This document shows positions 19,108-26,194 of a stretch of DNA of 64,000 nt, piece by piece. The translations under genes and the position numbers were made by a program. How positions within the stretch are numbered: position 1 is the first letter of the stretch; the number at the start of each line of letters is the position of its first letter. Origin of the DNA: SHAN690 sp041391765 (GTDB taxonomy: Bacteria; Bacteroidota; Bacteroidia; Flavobacteriales_G; Salibacteraceae); NCBI GenBank assembly GCA_041391765.1, contig JAWKNJ010000026.1, positions 1 to 64,000 of the forward strand, read 5' to 3'. The notes beneath the pieces were generated by a model, which had not been told where the DNA came from, ran no database searches, and worked only from the letters and a program-made list of their open reading frames with translations.

Positions 19108-20194
19108 CTAGGGCTTAAACCGCTCAAACGACTCACCATTAAACGTATACACCCCGTTTTCATGGGTGCCCAACCAGAGCCCGCCTTCGTTGTCCAGATA
19201 AATTGAAAACAGGGTGACGTCTTGATCACCGTTCTTCACCTCATAGCGCGTGGTTTTTTCGCCATCATAGCGAAATACGCCTTGGCTGTAGGTCGCCAGC
19301 CACAAGTCGCCCTCACGATCTTCAACGGCTGACATGAAATAAAAAAAGTCCGTTCCATAGGGTGCTTTCAATCCTTCAATCCCCGGTTCGGTCTCGTAAT
19401 GGATCAGGTTTTTTCCGTCCTCCGTGATGCTGTCCGGAAACATGTGGAAGCGGTATTGGGTATTGCAAATCCAGAACTTTCCTTGGTGGTCTTCGATGAT
19501 GGAGCGAATGCCAAAGGAACCACCATCGGGAACATTGGTCAAATGGTCTTCATAGAGCCAGCCCAGTGATTTACCATCGTAACGGCAAACCCCAAAGTTG
19601 GACGTGCCAAACCACATCGTTCCTTTTCGGTCTTTGTAGATTGTGTACACCTCATAGGGGCTCCAAGGTTGGTTCGGAAACCGCTCGAAATACGCATCGG
19701 CCATGTAGTGTTTTGGGAACTCCAATTGATACAGCGTGCGGCCGTCATAACGATACGGTCCTTTCTCCCCGTTTTTACCTACCATGCTAAACCAAAGGTC
19801 ATTGGGCTGAAGCTTCCAGTTGTTTTCCTTCACCGGGGTGAGTGCTGTCCAGGTGTGTCCATCAAACTTATTGATGCCGCCCATCGAACTCACGTAGATG
19901 TTGCCCTGCTTGTCTTCCTGAATGCTTCGGATGCGATTGTCCAGTAGTCCGTCTTCGGTGTAGGCCAGAACGATGGTCTCACCATCCACGCGGTGCAGCC
20001 CATCCTCGTTGCTGCCAAACCAGTGCTTGCGCACCGTCCGCGGCTTGAAATACAATCCAAAGACTTTTGCTCAATGCTGAAACAGTATCTCCAATGGTGG
20101 CCGGCTGCTGAGCTGTATGATGAGCTGCATTTTGCCCGCTGCAAGAAGTCAGCATCCATAGAATGCTTGAGAAGAAAATAATAATCGTTTTCAC
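19108..20194 (-). pseudogene. Frameshifted propeller-repeat lipoprotein (ligand-binding sensor type)
   Basis: The gene starts at 20194 with a lipoprotein signal (MKTIIIFFSSILWMLTSC). The mature part up to WIVFQAADG is in one frame. The rest, from about KHWFGSNEDGLHRVDG onward, is in another frame that stays open to 19108. A frameshift near 20035-20045 joins them, because propeller repeats of this kind read through such a junction (..VFQ..G..WFGSN..G). The protein carries repeated blades of the two-component-regulator propeller type (for example GTMWFGTSNFGVCRYDG and GGLWLGTHENGVYTFNG), as in sensors and surface lipoproteins of Bacteroidota. There is no attached kinase. A real mutation or a sequence error are both possible. 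Confidence 0.75.
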
Positions 20195-20271
20195 GTCTTT
20201 TTAGTGCATGACTCGCATGATCGTTAAGTGTTATCGGTAAACAATAATCCGAACGCACACGCTTGCGGGTA

Positions 20272-20436
20272 CTATATCTTCTTTACAAGGTGCAAAACGA
20301 AGAATAGCATGCTCAGCAGGAGGAATACGATGTTGACGCTTCGTGCAAAAGGAGGCGCGCCTTCCGGCCAGATCTGGCCCAGTAAAACAACGGTGTTAAG
20401 AACAATGAGTCCGATTAGAAATGCCTTTTTTTTCAT
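20272..20436 (-). CDS. Small membrane protein, 54 residues
   Basis: An ATG at about 20436 opens a 54-codon frame with two hydrophobic segments: about residues 5-22 (AFLIGLIVLNTVVLLGQ) and 34-51 (VNIVFLLLSMLFFVLHL), joined by a short WPEGAPPFARS loop, with a KKK start and a KKI end. The basic ends and paired hydrophobic helices are typical of a real two-helix membrane protein. It lies between the DinB-like gene and the propeller lipoprotein gene on the same strand, 35 nt after the former. I do not recognise the family and infer no function. Confidence 0.6.
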   Translation of the reverse strand: MKKKAFLIGLIVLNTVVLLGQIWPEGAPPFARSVNIVFLLLSMLFFVLHLVKKI

Positions 20437-20471
20437 GTGCTGTGTATTAGGTTATTATTAATTGAGTGTAC

Positions 20472-20957
20472 TCAAGGAAGCACGCCATTCTGTTCATGGA
20501 TTAGTTTATTGATCAGAACGATTTGGCCCAGATGATAATAGCTGTGCTCGATAACACCTTCGATGTTCCGCAAATACGTTCCGTATTTTTCATCAATGAA
20601 AGGCTGATCAAACGTGCTGTCATGCATTTGTTCCACGGCAGCGGCAAAATTTTCCGAATTCTTTAAAAATTCGCGCACCATCATATTCCACTCATGCTCG
20701 GAATTTATTGGTGGCATGTCAAAACTGTACTTGTCGCTTATTTCAAGCTTTCCGTTTTTGAACGCACTCAGCAGTCCGGACAAATAGTAGTTTATGTGAA
20801 AGGTCAGTGAAGCAATGGTGTTCAGGCTGCCTATTTTCAGTGTGGCCCGTTTCCAATTCACGCGCTGAATTTGTTCCTTGTAGTTTGTATTTGCTATCCA
20901 ACGTCCGTCCAGAAAAACTTCTCGAACCCGGGTGGCTATGGTTACATTTCTTGTCAT
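20472..20957 (-). CDS. DinB-like / DUF1572 family protein
   Basis: This 161-residue protein fits the DinB-like four-helix-bundle family. The conserved features are a start with a short basic region, HINYYLSGLL in the middle (first metal-type histidine) and EHSYYHLGQIVLINKLI near the end, with two histidines at metal-ligand spacing. Family members are metal-binding, and some act as thiol-dependent transferases, but most have no known reaction. The start at 20957 is an ATG. Its neighbours on the same strand are a cupin and small membrane or lipoproteins, which say nothing definite about its role. Confidence 0.75.
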   Translation of the reverse strand: MTRNVTIATRVREVFLDGRWIANTNYKEQIQRVNWKRATLKIGSLNTIASLTFHINYYLSGLLSAFKNGKLEISDKYSFDMPPINSEHEWNMMVREFLKNSENFAAAVEQMHDSTFDQPFIDEKYGTYLRNIEGVIEHSYYHLGQIVLINKLIHEQNGVLP

Positions 20958-21056
20958 TCTTTCATCAAAATGGTAAGCTTTATTTATCGAGCGCCCTTGG
21001 AACCGTTTGGACTTAATGGTGTAGCCATCATGTGGTTTGCTATTGGATGTCTGCGC

Positions 21057-21386
21057 TTAGTCAACGATTAAAACCAAAGCACCTTCGGTTGATTTGGCTC
21101 TGTGAGCCATCGAGTTATCCCCAACAACGTATGCTGAATTAGCTTCAAGTTTGACTTCCGTATTGTCTATGTGTTCGATGATTAATTGCCCTGAAATGAC
21201 CAGCAAAACGTGGCCTTTGTCACACCAATGATCTGCGAGATAGCCTTGTGAATATGTTACCTGTCGGATTTTTATTTGTCCGGCAATTTTAGTTTTTACT
21301 TCTGCGAAGCCTGTTTCACCGTCCAACTTTTCTTTCGCAGCGGTTTCCCAATCAATGGTGGTGGGATCGATATTCTCAATGATCAT
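21057..21386 (-). CDS. DHCW-motif-type cupin fold protein
   Basis: This small 109-residue cupin carries the sequence YLADHWCDKGHVLLVISGQL, which matches the family named for its DHCW-like motif, and later NSAYVVGDNSMAHRAKS. Cupins of this size form a single beta barrel that binds a metal or small ligand. The reaction is unknown. The gene lies between a DinB-like gene and an unidentified lipoprotein gene, all on the minus strand. Confidence 0.78.
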   Translation of the reverse strand: MIIENIDPTTIDWETAAKEKLDGETGFAEVKTKIAGQIKIRQVTYSQGYLADHWCDKGHVLLVISGQLIIEHIDNTEVKLEANSAYVVGDNSMAHRAKSTEGALVLIVD

Positions 21387-21421
21387 GGCTTGATAACACT
21401 GACCCTTCGGTCTTTTGTTTT

Positions 21422-21916
21422 TTACTCGTTATTGCCCTGTGCGTATTCTTCATGTCTGTTTTTCAGTGCGGTAGCTAAAGAACTGGCATCGGTCAAAACC
21501 ATGGAGAAGTTGTTGCAAAAAGGAATCGCCTGCATTCCGACATACTGTTCATAACCCGAGGTTTTGATGGTGGCGAATGTCTCCCATTCCTCCGTGTCGG
21601 CCTTCTCTTTCGAAAGAAATTCACCACACATTACGTATTGGTTTTGATCGTTGTCAGACTGCAAAAGGCCAATCCTTAAATTCCGAAAGTCAATTGGAGT
21701 GGGTGGTTTATGAAGGTTGAAGTCTTCAGCAGCGGCAGCAACTAAAAATTGAACAATCGAGTCCGGCACTGCCAAGTCTTGTGTGGTGTGATGCGAAACT
21801 TCGGTCCGATCATTTTTCTTTTCGTTTTCGCTGCTTGTGTGACAGGCTGTTGTGATAAACATTGACAACGTGCATACAATCATCAGTGCTGCCTTTGAAA
21901 TTTTAAGTGCGATCAT
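21422..21916 (-). CDS. Unidentified lipoprotein, 164 residues
   Basis: The protein starts with a lipoprotein signal (KISKAALMIVCTLSMFITTAC, Cys at about residue 25) and a polar linker rich in E, K and H. The mature part contains EWETFATIKTSGYEQYVGMQAIPFCNN and shows no motif that I recognise. The ATG at 21916 places the signal at the very N terminus. It is probably anchored in the outer or inner membrane, facing the periplasm. It is 35 nt upstream of the cupin gene and may be cotranscribed with it. Confidence 0.65.
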   Translation of the reverse strand: MIALKISKAALMIVCTLSMFITTACHTSSENEKKNDRTEVSHHTTQDLAVPDSIVQFLVAAAAEDFNLHKPPTPIDFRNLRIGLLQSDNDQNQYVMCGEFLSKEKADTEEWETFATIKTSGYEQYVGMQAIPFCNNFSMVLTDASSLATALKNRHEEYAQGNNE

Positions 21917-22218
21917 TTACAAAGATTTAGGATGTCATAACCCCGATTTGAACCATAACAGTGGGCATTGTCCATGCGGGCGACAAATACAGGTGAATAC
22001 AAGGTGGACCGAAGGGAAGACGAATCGGAATAAACCTGGCGGCTCTCATGTGGTGTGTCAAGCAAAATTAATGGCGGCAATTTAACTCGAAGAGAAGTAT
22101 AAAAAAGCATTAGAAGAACGGTTGCATGAGTCTCCAACCGGGGCGCGGCTGTGCCGCTTACTTATCATTAAACAAAATCCGAGCACGCTGAAAGCGCGCG
22201 AGACGGGGTTATGCAGGG
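21917..22218. other. Gene-free stretch with a hairpin-rich repeat
   Basis: About 300 nt separate the lipoprotein gene from the PD-(D/E)XK-like gene. The only structure seen is the hairpin-rich element at 22131-22208, which has a relative at 26024-26100. Open frames here are short and lack coding character. Confidence 0.5.
22131..22208. repeat. Hairpin-rich dispersed element, copy 1
   Basis: The element begins TCTCCAACCGGGGCGCGGCTGT and ends with ATCCGAGCACGCTGAAAGCG followed by CGCGAG. It contains two GC-rich hairpin parts in an AT-rich surround. It aligns along its length with 26024-26100, in the same orientation. Both copies lie just downstream of the 3' end of an accessory gene on the minus strand. 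Confidence 0.6.
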
Positions 22219-23304
22219 CTATATTTTACTGCCGGTTTTTTTATAATTCCCATCAATGATTTTCAAAATCGGAAATTCATTTTGCGCAGCCTTGATTTTT
22301 AATTCCTCGAGTTTCGGGTTTTCTGAAACCTGAATAACTACATAAAATGACTTATTAGTGTCCTCGGCTTTATTATATGCTTCAAGCTGCCTAGTGTATC
22401 CATCAGTTAGTTTCTCGCTTGAACTAAGTTTTAATTCAACGTTGATTTTGATATCATGTCCTTTGGAAAACTTAAAGTCAACGGACCCATTGCCTGAATT
22501 AGTTTCAGGGCTTACATCTAGGTTATTGGCAATGCAAAATATTTGAGCAACAGAGAAGAAAAGTTTTTGACTTACTCTTTCATGTTTGGTGGTTTTTTTG
22601 TCATTCTCGTATAGAAGTCTATGTAAACCATTGTTCTCAACCTGCTGTTTAAACTGTTCACATATATCATTCACAATCTGGCACTCATCTTTTTTCGAAA
22701 GCTCAATGTCCCTTTCATATGGGATTGTGATGTTGTTAATCTCATTTCCAAAAATGGCTGTTCCCCCATAAACATTAAAAACTTGTGACTTTTGTACTTC
22801 AAGAACTCCTTTTACATGGTCTTCTTTGGAAACAATTCCATTCTCATTTTTAGTTCTTAAGGGTATGTTTGATATCAAGGAGTTCATTTCAATTTCCACA
22901 TTGTAGTGCAAGAAGTATACGGAATTGTACAGGTCTAAATAGAACCTTTTGGTTAACCTTTTTTTTATGTCCTCACCAAGATTTTTCTTAGAAACAGATG
23001 ATTTAAAATATTTATAGGCAGGATCAATTTTATTGAAATCTTCGATGCTTGTAAGATTCAGATCAGAGTATAAAAGTCTAGCTTCTTCGCGTAGCCTATA
23101 TAAATACATGAAGTGACTATCTTCATGCAGCAGTGCGAGATTGCTGTCAATTTCATCGAATGCTTCGACTAGATATTTGTCATTTAAGAATCCAGCGATG
23201 TTTGAGATTTCGTAGAGGCGATTTTCTAAAGCATAGATAGGCATCTGTCTTAAGTCAAACAGGTTCCAAAGCGCTAACCATTTATCTTCCTTTATTTCTT
23301 GCAT
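22219..23304 (-). CDS. Protein with a C-terminal PD-(D/E)XK nuclease-like domain
   Basis: This 361-residue protein is helical and charged over its first 200 residues. Its last 110 residues have the pattern of a PD-(D/E)XK nuclease core: GNGSVDFKFSKG, then INVELKLSSS, then RQLEAYNKAEDTNKSFYVVIQV, with D in the first strand and E-x-K in the second. I do not recognise the N-terminal region. It lies at the left edge of an accessory island with an AbiE toxin-antitoxin pair, so a defence role is possible but not shown. A -7-like box, TAACATTG, is seen about 70 nt upstream, just beside a fragment of a helicase gene. The base composition is more AT-rich than the neighbouring core genes. Confidence 0.6.
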   Translation of the reverse strand: MQEIKEDKWLALWNLFDLRQMPIYALENRLYEISNIAGFLNDKYLVEAFDEIDSNLALLHEDSHFMYLYRLREEARLLYSDLNLTSIEDFNKIDPAYKYFKSSVSKKNLGEDIKKRLTKRFYLDLYNSVYFLHYNVEIEMNSLISNIPLRTKNENGIVSKEDHVKGVLEVQKSQVFNVYGGTAIFGNEINNITIPYERDIELSKKDECQIVNDICEQFKQQVENNGLHRLLYENDKKTTKHERVSQKLFFSVAQIFCIANNLDVSPETNSGNGSVDFKFSKGHDIKINVELKLSSSEKLTDGYTRQLEAYNKAEDTNKSFYVVIQVSENPKLEELKIKAAQNEFPILKIIDGNYKKTGSKI

Positions 23305-23406
23305 TTGGATTTAATCTGACACCTTTTGTTATACGCAACCCAAACGTTGTGATTAACAAGTAGCTAAACAATGTTACTCATTCGTTCAGACCATCGGGCT
23401 GAAATA

Positions 23407-23473
23407 CCCACAATTTCTACCTTCCCCGCATCGAACAAACCGACCTCATAACCACGGCCGCGCGCTTTGTCAA
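23407..23473 (+). repeat. 67-nt helicase 5'-end fragment, copy A
   Basis: This 67-nt block is identical to copy B (25227-25293) and differs at two positions from copy C (27671-27737), which is the 5' coding part of the helicase gene. In the helicase frame it reads HNFYLPRIEQTDLITTAARF. Similarity of copy A to copy C continues on both sides: about 50 nt upstream, and downstream through NSTNANIFLTAKAG, ending inside the Walker A motif. Confidence 0.9.
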
Positions 23474-23496
23474 CAGCACCAACGCCAACATATTCC

Positions 23497-24309
23497 TCAC
23501 CGCCAAGGCGGGCGGTTCCACATCCTCGTAATCAGCTTCGTTTTCAGCCATTCAAAAGCAGCTCGTTGGTCATAAGCCACTTGGGGTCGGAGCAATGCCT
23601 CCATGTCTCCGCCAAAATCACGGTCACGTTCTTTGGCCTCTATGTTTTGTAAAAATTCCTTTTGACTAGGTGGTCGTTTGCCGGTGGCAAACTCCATGTA
23701 TTGCTGATAGCAGCGGATGATTTCGCCAATGTCAATCTCCTTATGAATGCGGGCATAGTCCAGATCAAACAAGTCTCGGCCCTTGCTCCGCTGGTATAGC
23801 GCACGGAGCTTAGTTCCCAGAAGTTCGTTGATGTTGTAGGTGCGTATGTGGCACCTTCCTGAGAACCATTCGTTTTGAACTTCAAACGGGAAGTCAACCC
23901 AGCGCAGCACATTGAAATGCTCCTTGCAGTTGATTTCCAATTTCAGGCGCATTCGTATTCCTTCATATTCGGAGGTGAATCGGTAAAGTGCCTTGATGCC
24001 GTGCCCGCGATTCTCGGTTTTCCGCTCTTCTTCAAAAAAGGTGATGACTTCGGCCAGGCGTTCCATAATGGGTTTGATGGGGCCGGATTTTATCTGCACC
24101 AAATCGATGTCCTCTGAATAGCGTGGAGCCGGGTTCAGGTAAAGTTTGTGCAGTGCGGTTCCGCCTCTGAACGCCAAGTGCTCACGCAGAAAATCATCCG
24201 AAAAAATTTCAACCAGCGTTCTGCTGATGATCAGGTCTTGCTCCACTTGTGCAAAGTTTTTCCATGGCGCGTGTCGTTGCCATTGTGCTATATAAGGCCG
24301 CGGAATCAT
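23497..24309 (-). CDS. AbiEii-family nucleotidyltransferase toxin
   Basis: From the ATG at 24309 this is a 270-residue nucleotidyltransferase of the AbiEii/AbiGii toxin family. The motifs are LAFRGGTALHKLYL, PRYSEDIDLVQI (the D-x-D metal pair) and NINELLGTKLRALYQRSKGRDLFDLDYA. Type IV toxins of this family modify RNA or tRNA and stop growth on phage infection or loss of antitoxin. The start overlaps the antitoxin stop in an ATGA, so translation is coupled. The last codons (RMWNRPPWR) and the stop lie in sequence derived from the helicase fragment of copy A, so the native C terminus may have been replaced at the junction. Confidence 0.88.
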   Translation of the reverse strand: MIPRPYIAQWQRHAPWKNFAQVEQDLIISRTLVEIFSDDFLREHLAFRGGTALHKLYLNPAPRYSEDIDLVQIKSGPIKPIMERLAEVITFFEEERKTENRGHGIKALYRFTSEYEGIRMRLKLEINCKEHFNVLRWVDFPFEVQNEWFSGRCHIRTYNINELLGTKLRALYQRSKGRDLFDLDYARIHKEIDIGEIIRCYQQYMEFATGKRPPSQKEFLQNIEAKERDRDFGGDMEALLRPQVAYDQRAAFEWLKTKLITRMWNRPPWR

Positions 24310-25094
24310 AGATCGTTTTCGAGTTTGATGTTCACGTCCACTTTCCATTTATTTCCGGTCGATCCGGGTTTTTGATTCCCCTTTGCACTGAGCAATACAG
24401 GAAAGAACGGGTTGGTGTTTAAATGGTCAGACAAGGGAGATAGTTTCAGTTCAGGTCGCACTTCTTCCAAAATAAACCCCAGTCGTTGCAGTGTGCTTTT
24501 ATGGGGATACCATTTCAACAGGTTGATTAGTTCCGTTTCGGTTATTTCTTCAGACAGTTCTTCAATGGTCGCCAGCATACGATTGATTCCACCCAGTTTG
24601 TTTTGGTGATGAATTAAGTCTGTGATGGTCAACAATGGACCGGACACGCTGAATGTTCCCGCATCTGATTTTTTTTCGACAATATTCCCGGCCGGCCACT
24701 CGGAGGTTGTGACAAAGCGAATGTCGATCACGCCTTTTTTTATGTCCCTGAGTTTCGGGGTTTCAATCATGACGTATTCGCGCTGGGTTTGTTGATGGGC
24801 TGCCCCGTGAAACCTGGCAGCCGAGTAGAAACCCACGTAGTAATTTCGATTCAAGCTGTTGAATAGCTTGTCAATATAGAGCTGAATTGGCAGCGAGCCT
24901 TGTTGTGAATAGCGAGGTGGTAAGATAAGGTAGAAGCCCTTTCTAAGGCTGACTATTTCCTTTTTCTTCACCAGTCGCGCCAACTCTAGTTTGAGTGCCG
25001 TGTTTTCAGATTGAGTGTGCCGATTGATTTCCTCCAGCGAAAAGGAGTAGCTCTCCAGTGATAACAAGTGCTTGATATATTCTGTGGCCCGCAC
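24306..25094 (-). CDS. AbiEi-family antitoxin and transcriptional repressor
   Basis: This 262-residue protein fits the AbiEi antitoxin family. It has an N-terminal winged helix (SFSLEEINRHTQSENTALKL, KKEIVSLRKGFYLILPPRYS) and a C-terminal domain with YYVGFYSAARFHGAAHQQ and PLLTITDLIHH. AbiEi proteins repress their own operon through inverted repeats and neutralise AbiEii. The start is a GTG at 25094. Two inverted repeats lie just upstream, and the toxin gene follows with a 4-nt overlap, the usual antitoxin-first order. Confidence 0.87.
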   Translation of the reverse strand: MRATEYIKHLLSLESYSFSLEEINRHTQSENTALKLELARLVKKKEIVSLRKGFYLILPPRYSQQGSLPIQLYIDKLFNSLNRNYYVGFYSAARFHGAAHQQTQREYVMIETPKLRDIKKGVIDIRFVTTSEWPAGNIVEKKSDAGTFSVSGPLLTITDLIHHQNKLGGINRMLATIEELSEEITETELINLLKWYPHKSTLQRLGFILEEVRPELKLSPLSDHLNTNPFFPVLLSAKGNQKPGSTGNKWKVDVNIKLENDL

Positions 25095-25095
25095 C

Positions 25096-25136
25096 TTAGT
25101 AAAATTTCACTAAAAGTATCAAAAATCAATACTTTT
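25096..25136. promoter_or_regulatory. Two inverted repeats before abiEi, probable autoregulatory operators
   Basis: The first is the 18-bp near-palindrome TTAGTAAAATTTCACTAA (16 of 18 positions symmetric) at 25096-25113. The second has perfect 8-bp arms, AAAAGTAT and ATACTTTT, at 25112-25136. They directly precede the GTG start. AbiEi antitoxins are known to bind inverted repeats in their promoters. Confidence 0.6.
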
Positions 25137-25226
25137 CGCAAAATAATACTAATATTTTTTGAATGATTGCTTTGAAAAGTTCTTAGTAGTGTGATCAAAT
25201 TCATGCCTTCGCCTTTAGTAAAAGCT

Positions 25227-25293
25227 CCCACAATTTCTACCTTCCCCGCATCGAACAAACCGACCTCATAACCACGGCCGCGCGCTTTGTCAA
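25227..25293 (+). repeat. 67-nt helicase 5'-end fragment, copy B
   Basis: This block is identical to copy A over 67 nt and differs from the helicase gene (copy C) at two positions. Unlike copy A, its similarity stops sharply at both ends: after CCCACAAT on the left and after TTTGTCAA on the right. The stop codon of the adjacent minus-strand lipoprotein gene lies inside its right end. Confidence 0.9.
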
Positions 25294-25874
25294 TAGCTAG
25301 TTTTAGCTTCAGCTTCTTTCTTTAATTCCTGATTAAATAGTGGAAAAAATTTAATTGTCTGGTTGGCGACATCTCTGGCACTAATGTTTGAATTTCCCTC
25401 TCCTTTGAAGTCATCTTTCTGAATAAAGAGTGTTTTATTGTCAGAAATTCTTTCGACTCTGAATCTATGGTTATCTGTCAGTCCCTCAAAAGAACCTTCC
25501 ATTGGATCGGACCATCCGAATTCAACTTTGTCTAGAAAAATAAATCTATGGTTAGTTTCATAAATATTTCCGTCAACCAAATATGAAACGACAACCATTC
25601 CATTTGTTGACTTATCTCCTTGGATACTTTTTAAAGTACTGCTCCAATTAGAAATATTCTCCCAATCAGTTAATGTATTCCAAACATCTTCTAAGGGAGC
25701 GTTGATGCTTATGGATGTATAGGTTTGCCAATGATTTTTTCCGAGTTGAATGACTTTATTGGTTTCCCTTTCCTCACTCTGCATATTTTCCTTTTTAGAT
25801 TCATTCTTACAAGAAAGTGCTAATAAGGATAATGCAATTAGCAGGATTCTATTAATTGGTAAATTAAAAATCAT
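25290..25874 (-). CDS. SRPBCC-fold (polyketide cyclase-like) lipoprotein
   Basis: This 194-residue protein has a lipoprotein signal (INRILLIALSLLALSC) and a charged linker, then an SRPBCC-like ligand-binding fold. The evidence is SISINAPLEDVWNTLTDWENISNWSS, a central FGWSDPMEGSFEGLTDNHRF and a C-terminal amphipathic helix. Such domains bind hydrophobic ligands in a deep pocket; the ligand here is unknown. The last codons (TSY and the TGA) are in or beside the helicase fragment of copy B. The gene is AT-rich and lies in the accessory island. Confidence 0.75.
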   Translation of the reverse strand: MIFNLPINRILLIALSLLALSCKNESKKENMQSEERETNKVIQLGKNHWQTYTSISINAPLEDVWNTLTDWENISNWSSTLKSIQGDKSTNGMVVVSYLVDGNIYETNHRFIFLDKVEFGWSDPMEGSFEGLTDNHRFRVERISDNKTLFIQKDDFKGEGNSNISARDVANQTIKFFPLFNQELKKEAEAKTSY

Positions 25875-26194
25875 TTTCTCTAATTAGCTACAACTTACAC
25901 TAACAGTAAAAAGGTACAGCTTAACAGAACCTACACCCGAAAAACGGCAGGTTTTACTCGTTTATTGGTAGGGTTAACAGTTAAGCCAAACAAGGTTAGT
26001 TTATTCTTGGGAAATAGAGAAAGTCTCAACTGGCGCGCGGCTGTCCTGCGTGTTGATTGTAAATAAGATCCGAACGCGCTACAAGCGCGTTCGAGGGGGA
26101 GTGTTTCACTTATTCATGTCAAATGACTATGTGAGGTTATCTTGTGTATTGCCTGCTATCTTCCTATTTAAGAGATTGTAACTCGTTGCTCACT
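25875..26194. other. Gene-free stretch with a hairpin-rich repeat
   Basis: About 320 nt lie between the repeat-protein gene and the SRPBCC lipoprotein gene. The second copy of the hairpin-rich element is at 26024-26100. No convincing open frame is seen. Confidence 0.5.
26024..26100. repeat. Hairpin-rich dispersed element, copy 2
   Basis: It aligns with 22131-22208. It begins TCTCAACTGGCGCGCGGCTG and contains the near-perfect hairpin GAACGCGCTACAAGCGCGTTC (9-bp arms, 3-nt loop). Like copy 1 it lies 3' of a minus-strand accessory gene and has the same orientation. Confidence 0.6.

Noticed and set aside
20228..20461. A 77-codon plus-strand frame between the propeller and DinB-like genes
   Set aside because: It is the antisense shadow of the 54-residue membrane-protein frame, which has much better protein character.
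21913..22137. A 74-codon minus-strand frame in the gap before the PD-(D/E)XK-like gene
   Set aside because: The composition is not protein-like, there is no good start context, and it runs into the hairpin-rich repeat.
23500..25260. Minus-strand peptides such as LFDAGKVEIVG read from the helicase fragments
   Set aside because: They are antisense translations of the 67-nt helicase fragment and appear wherever a copy lies.
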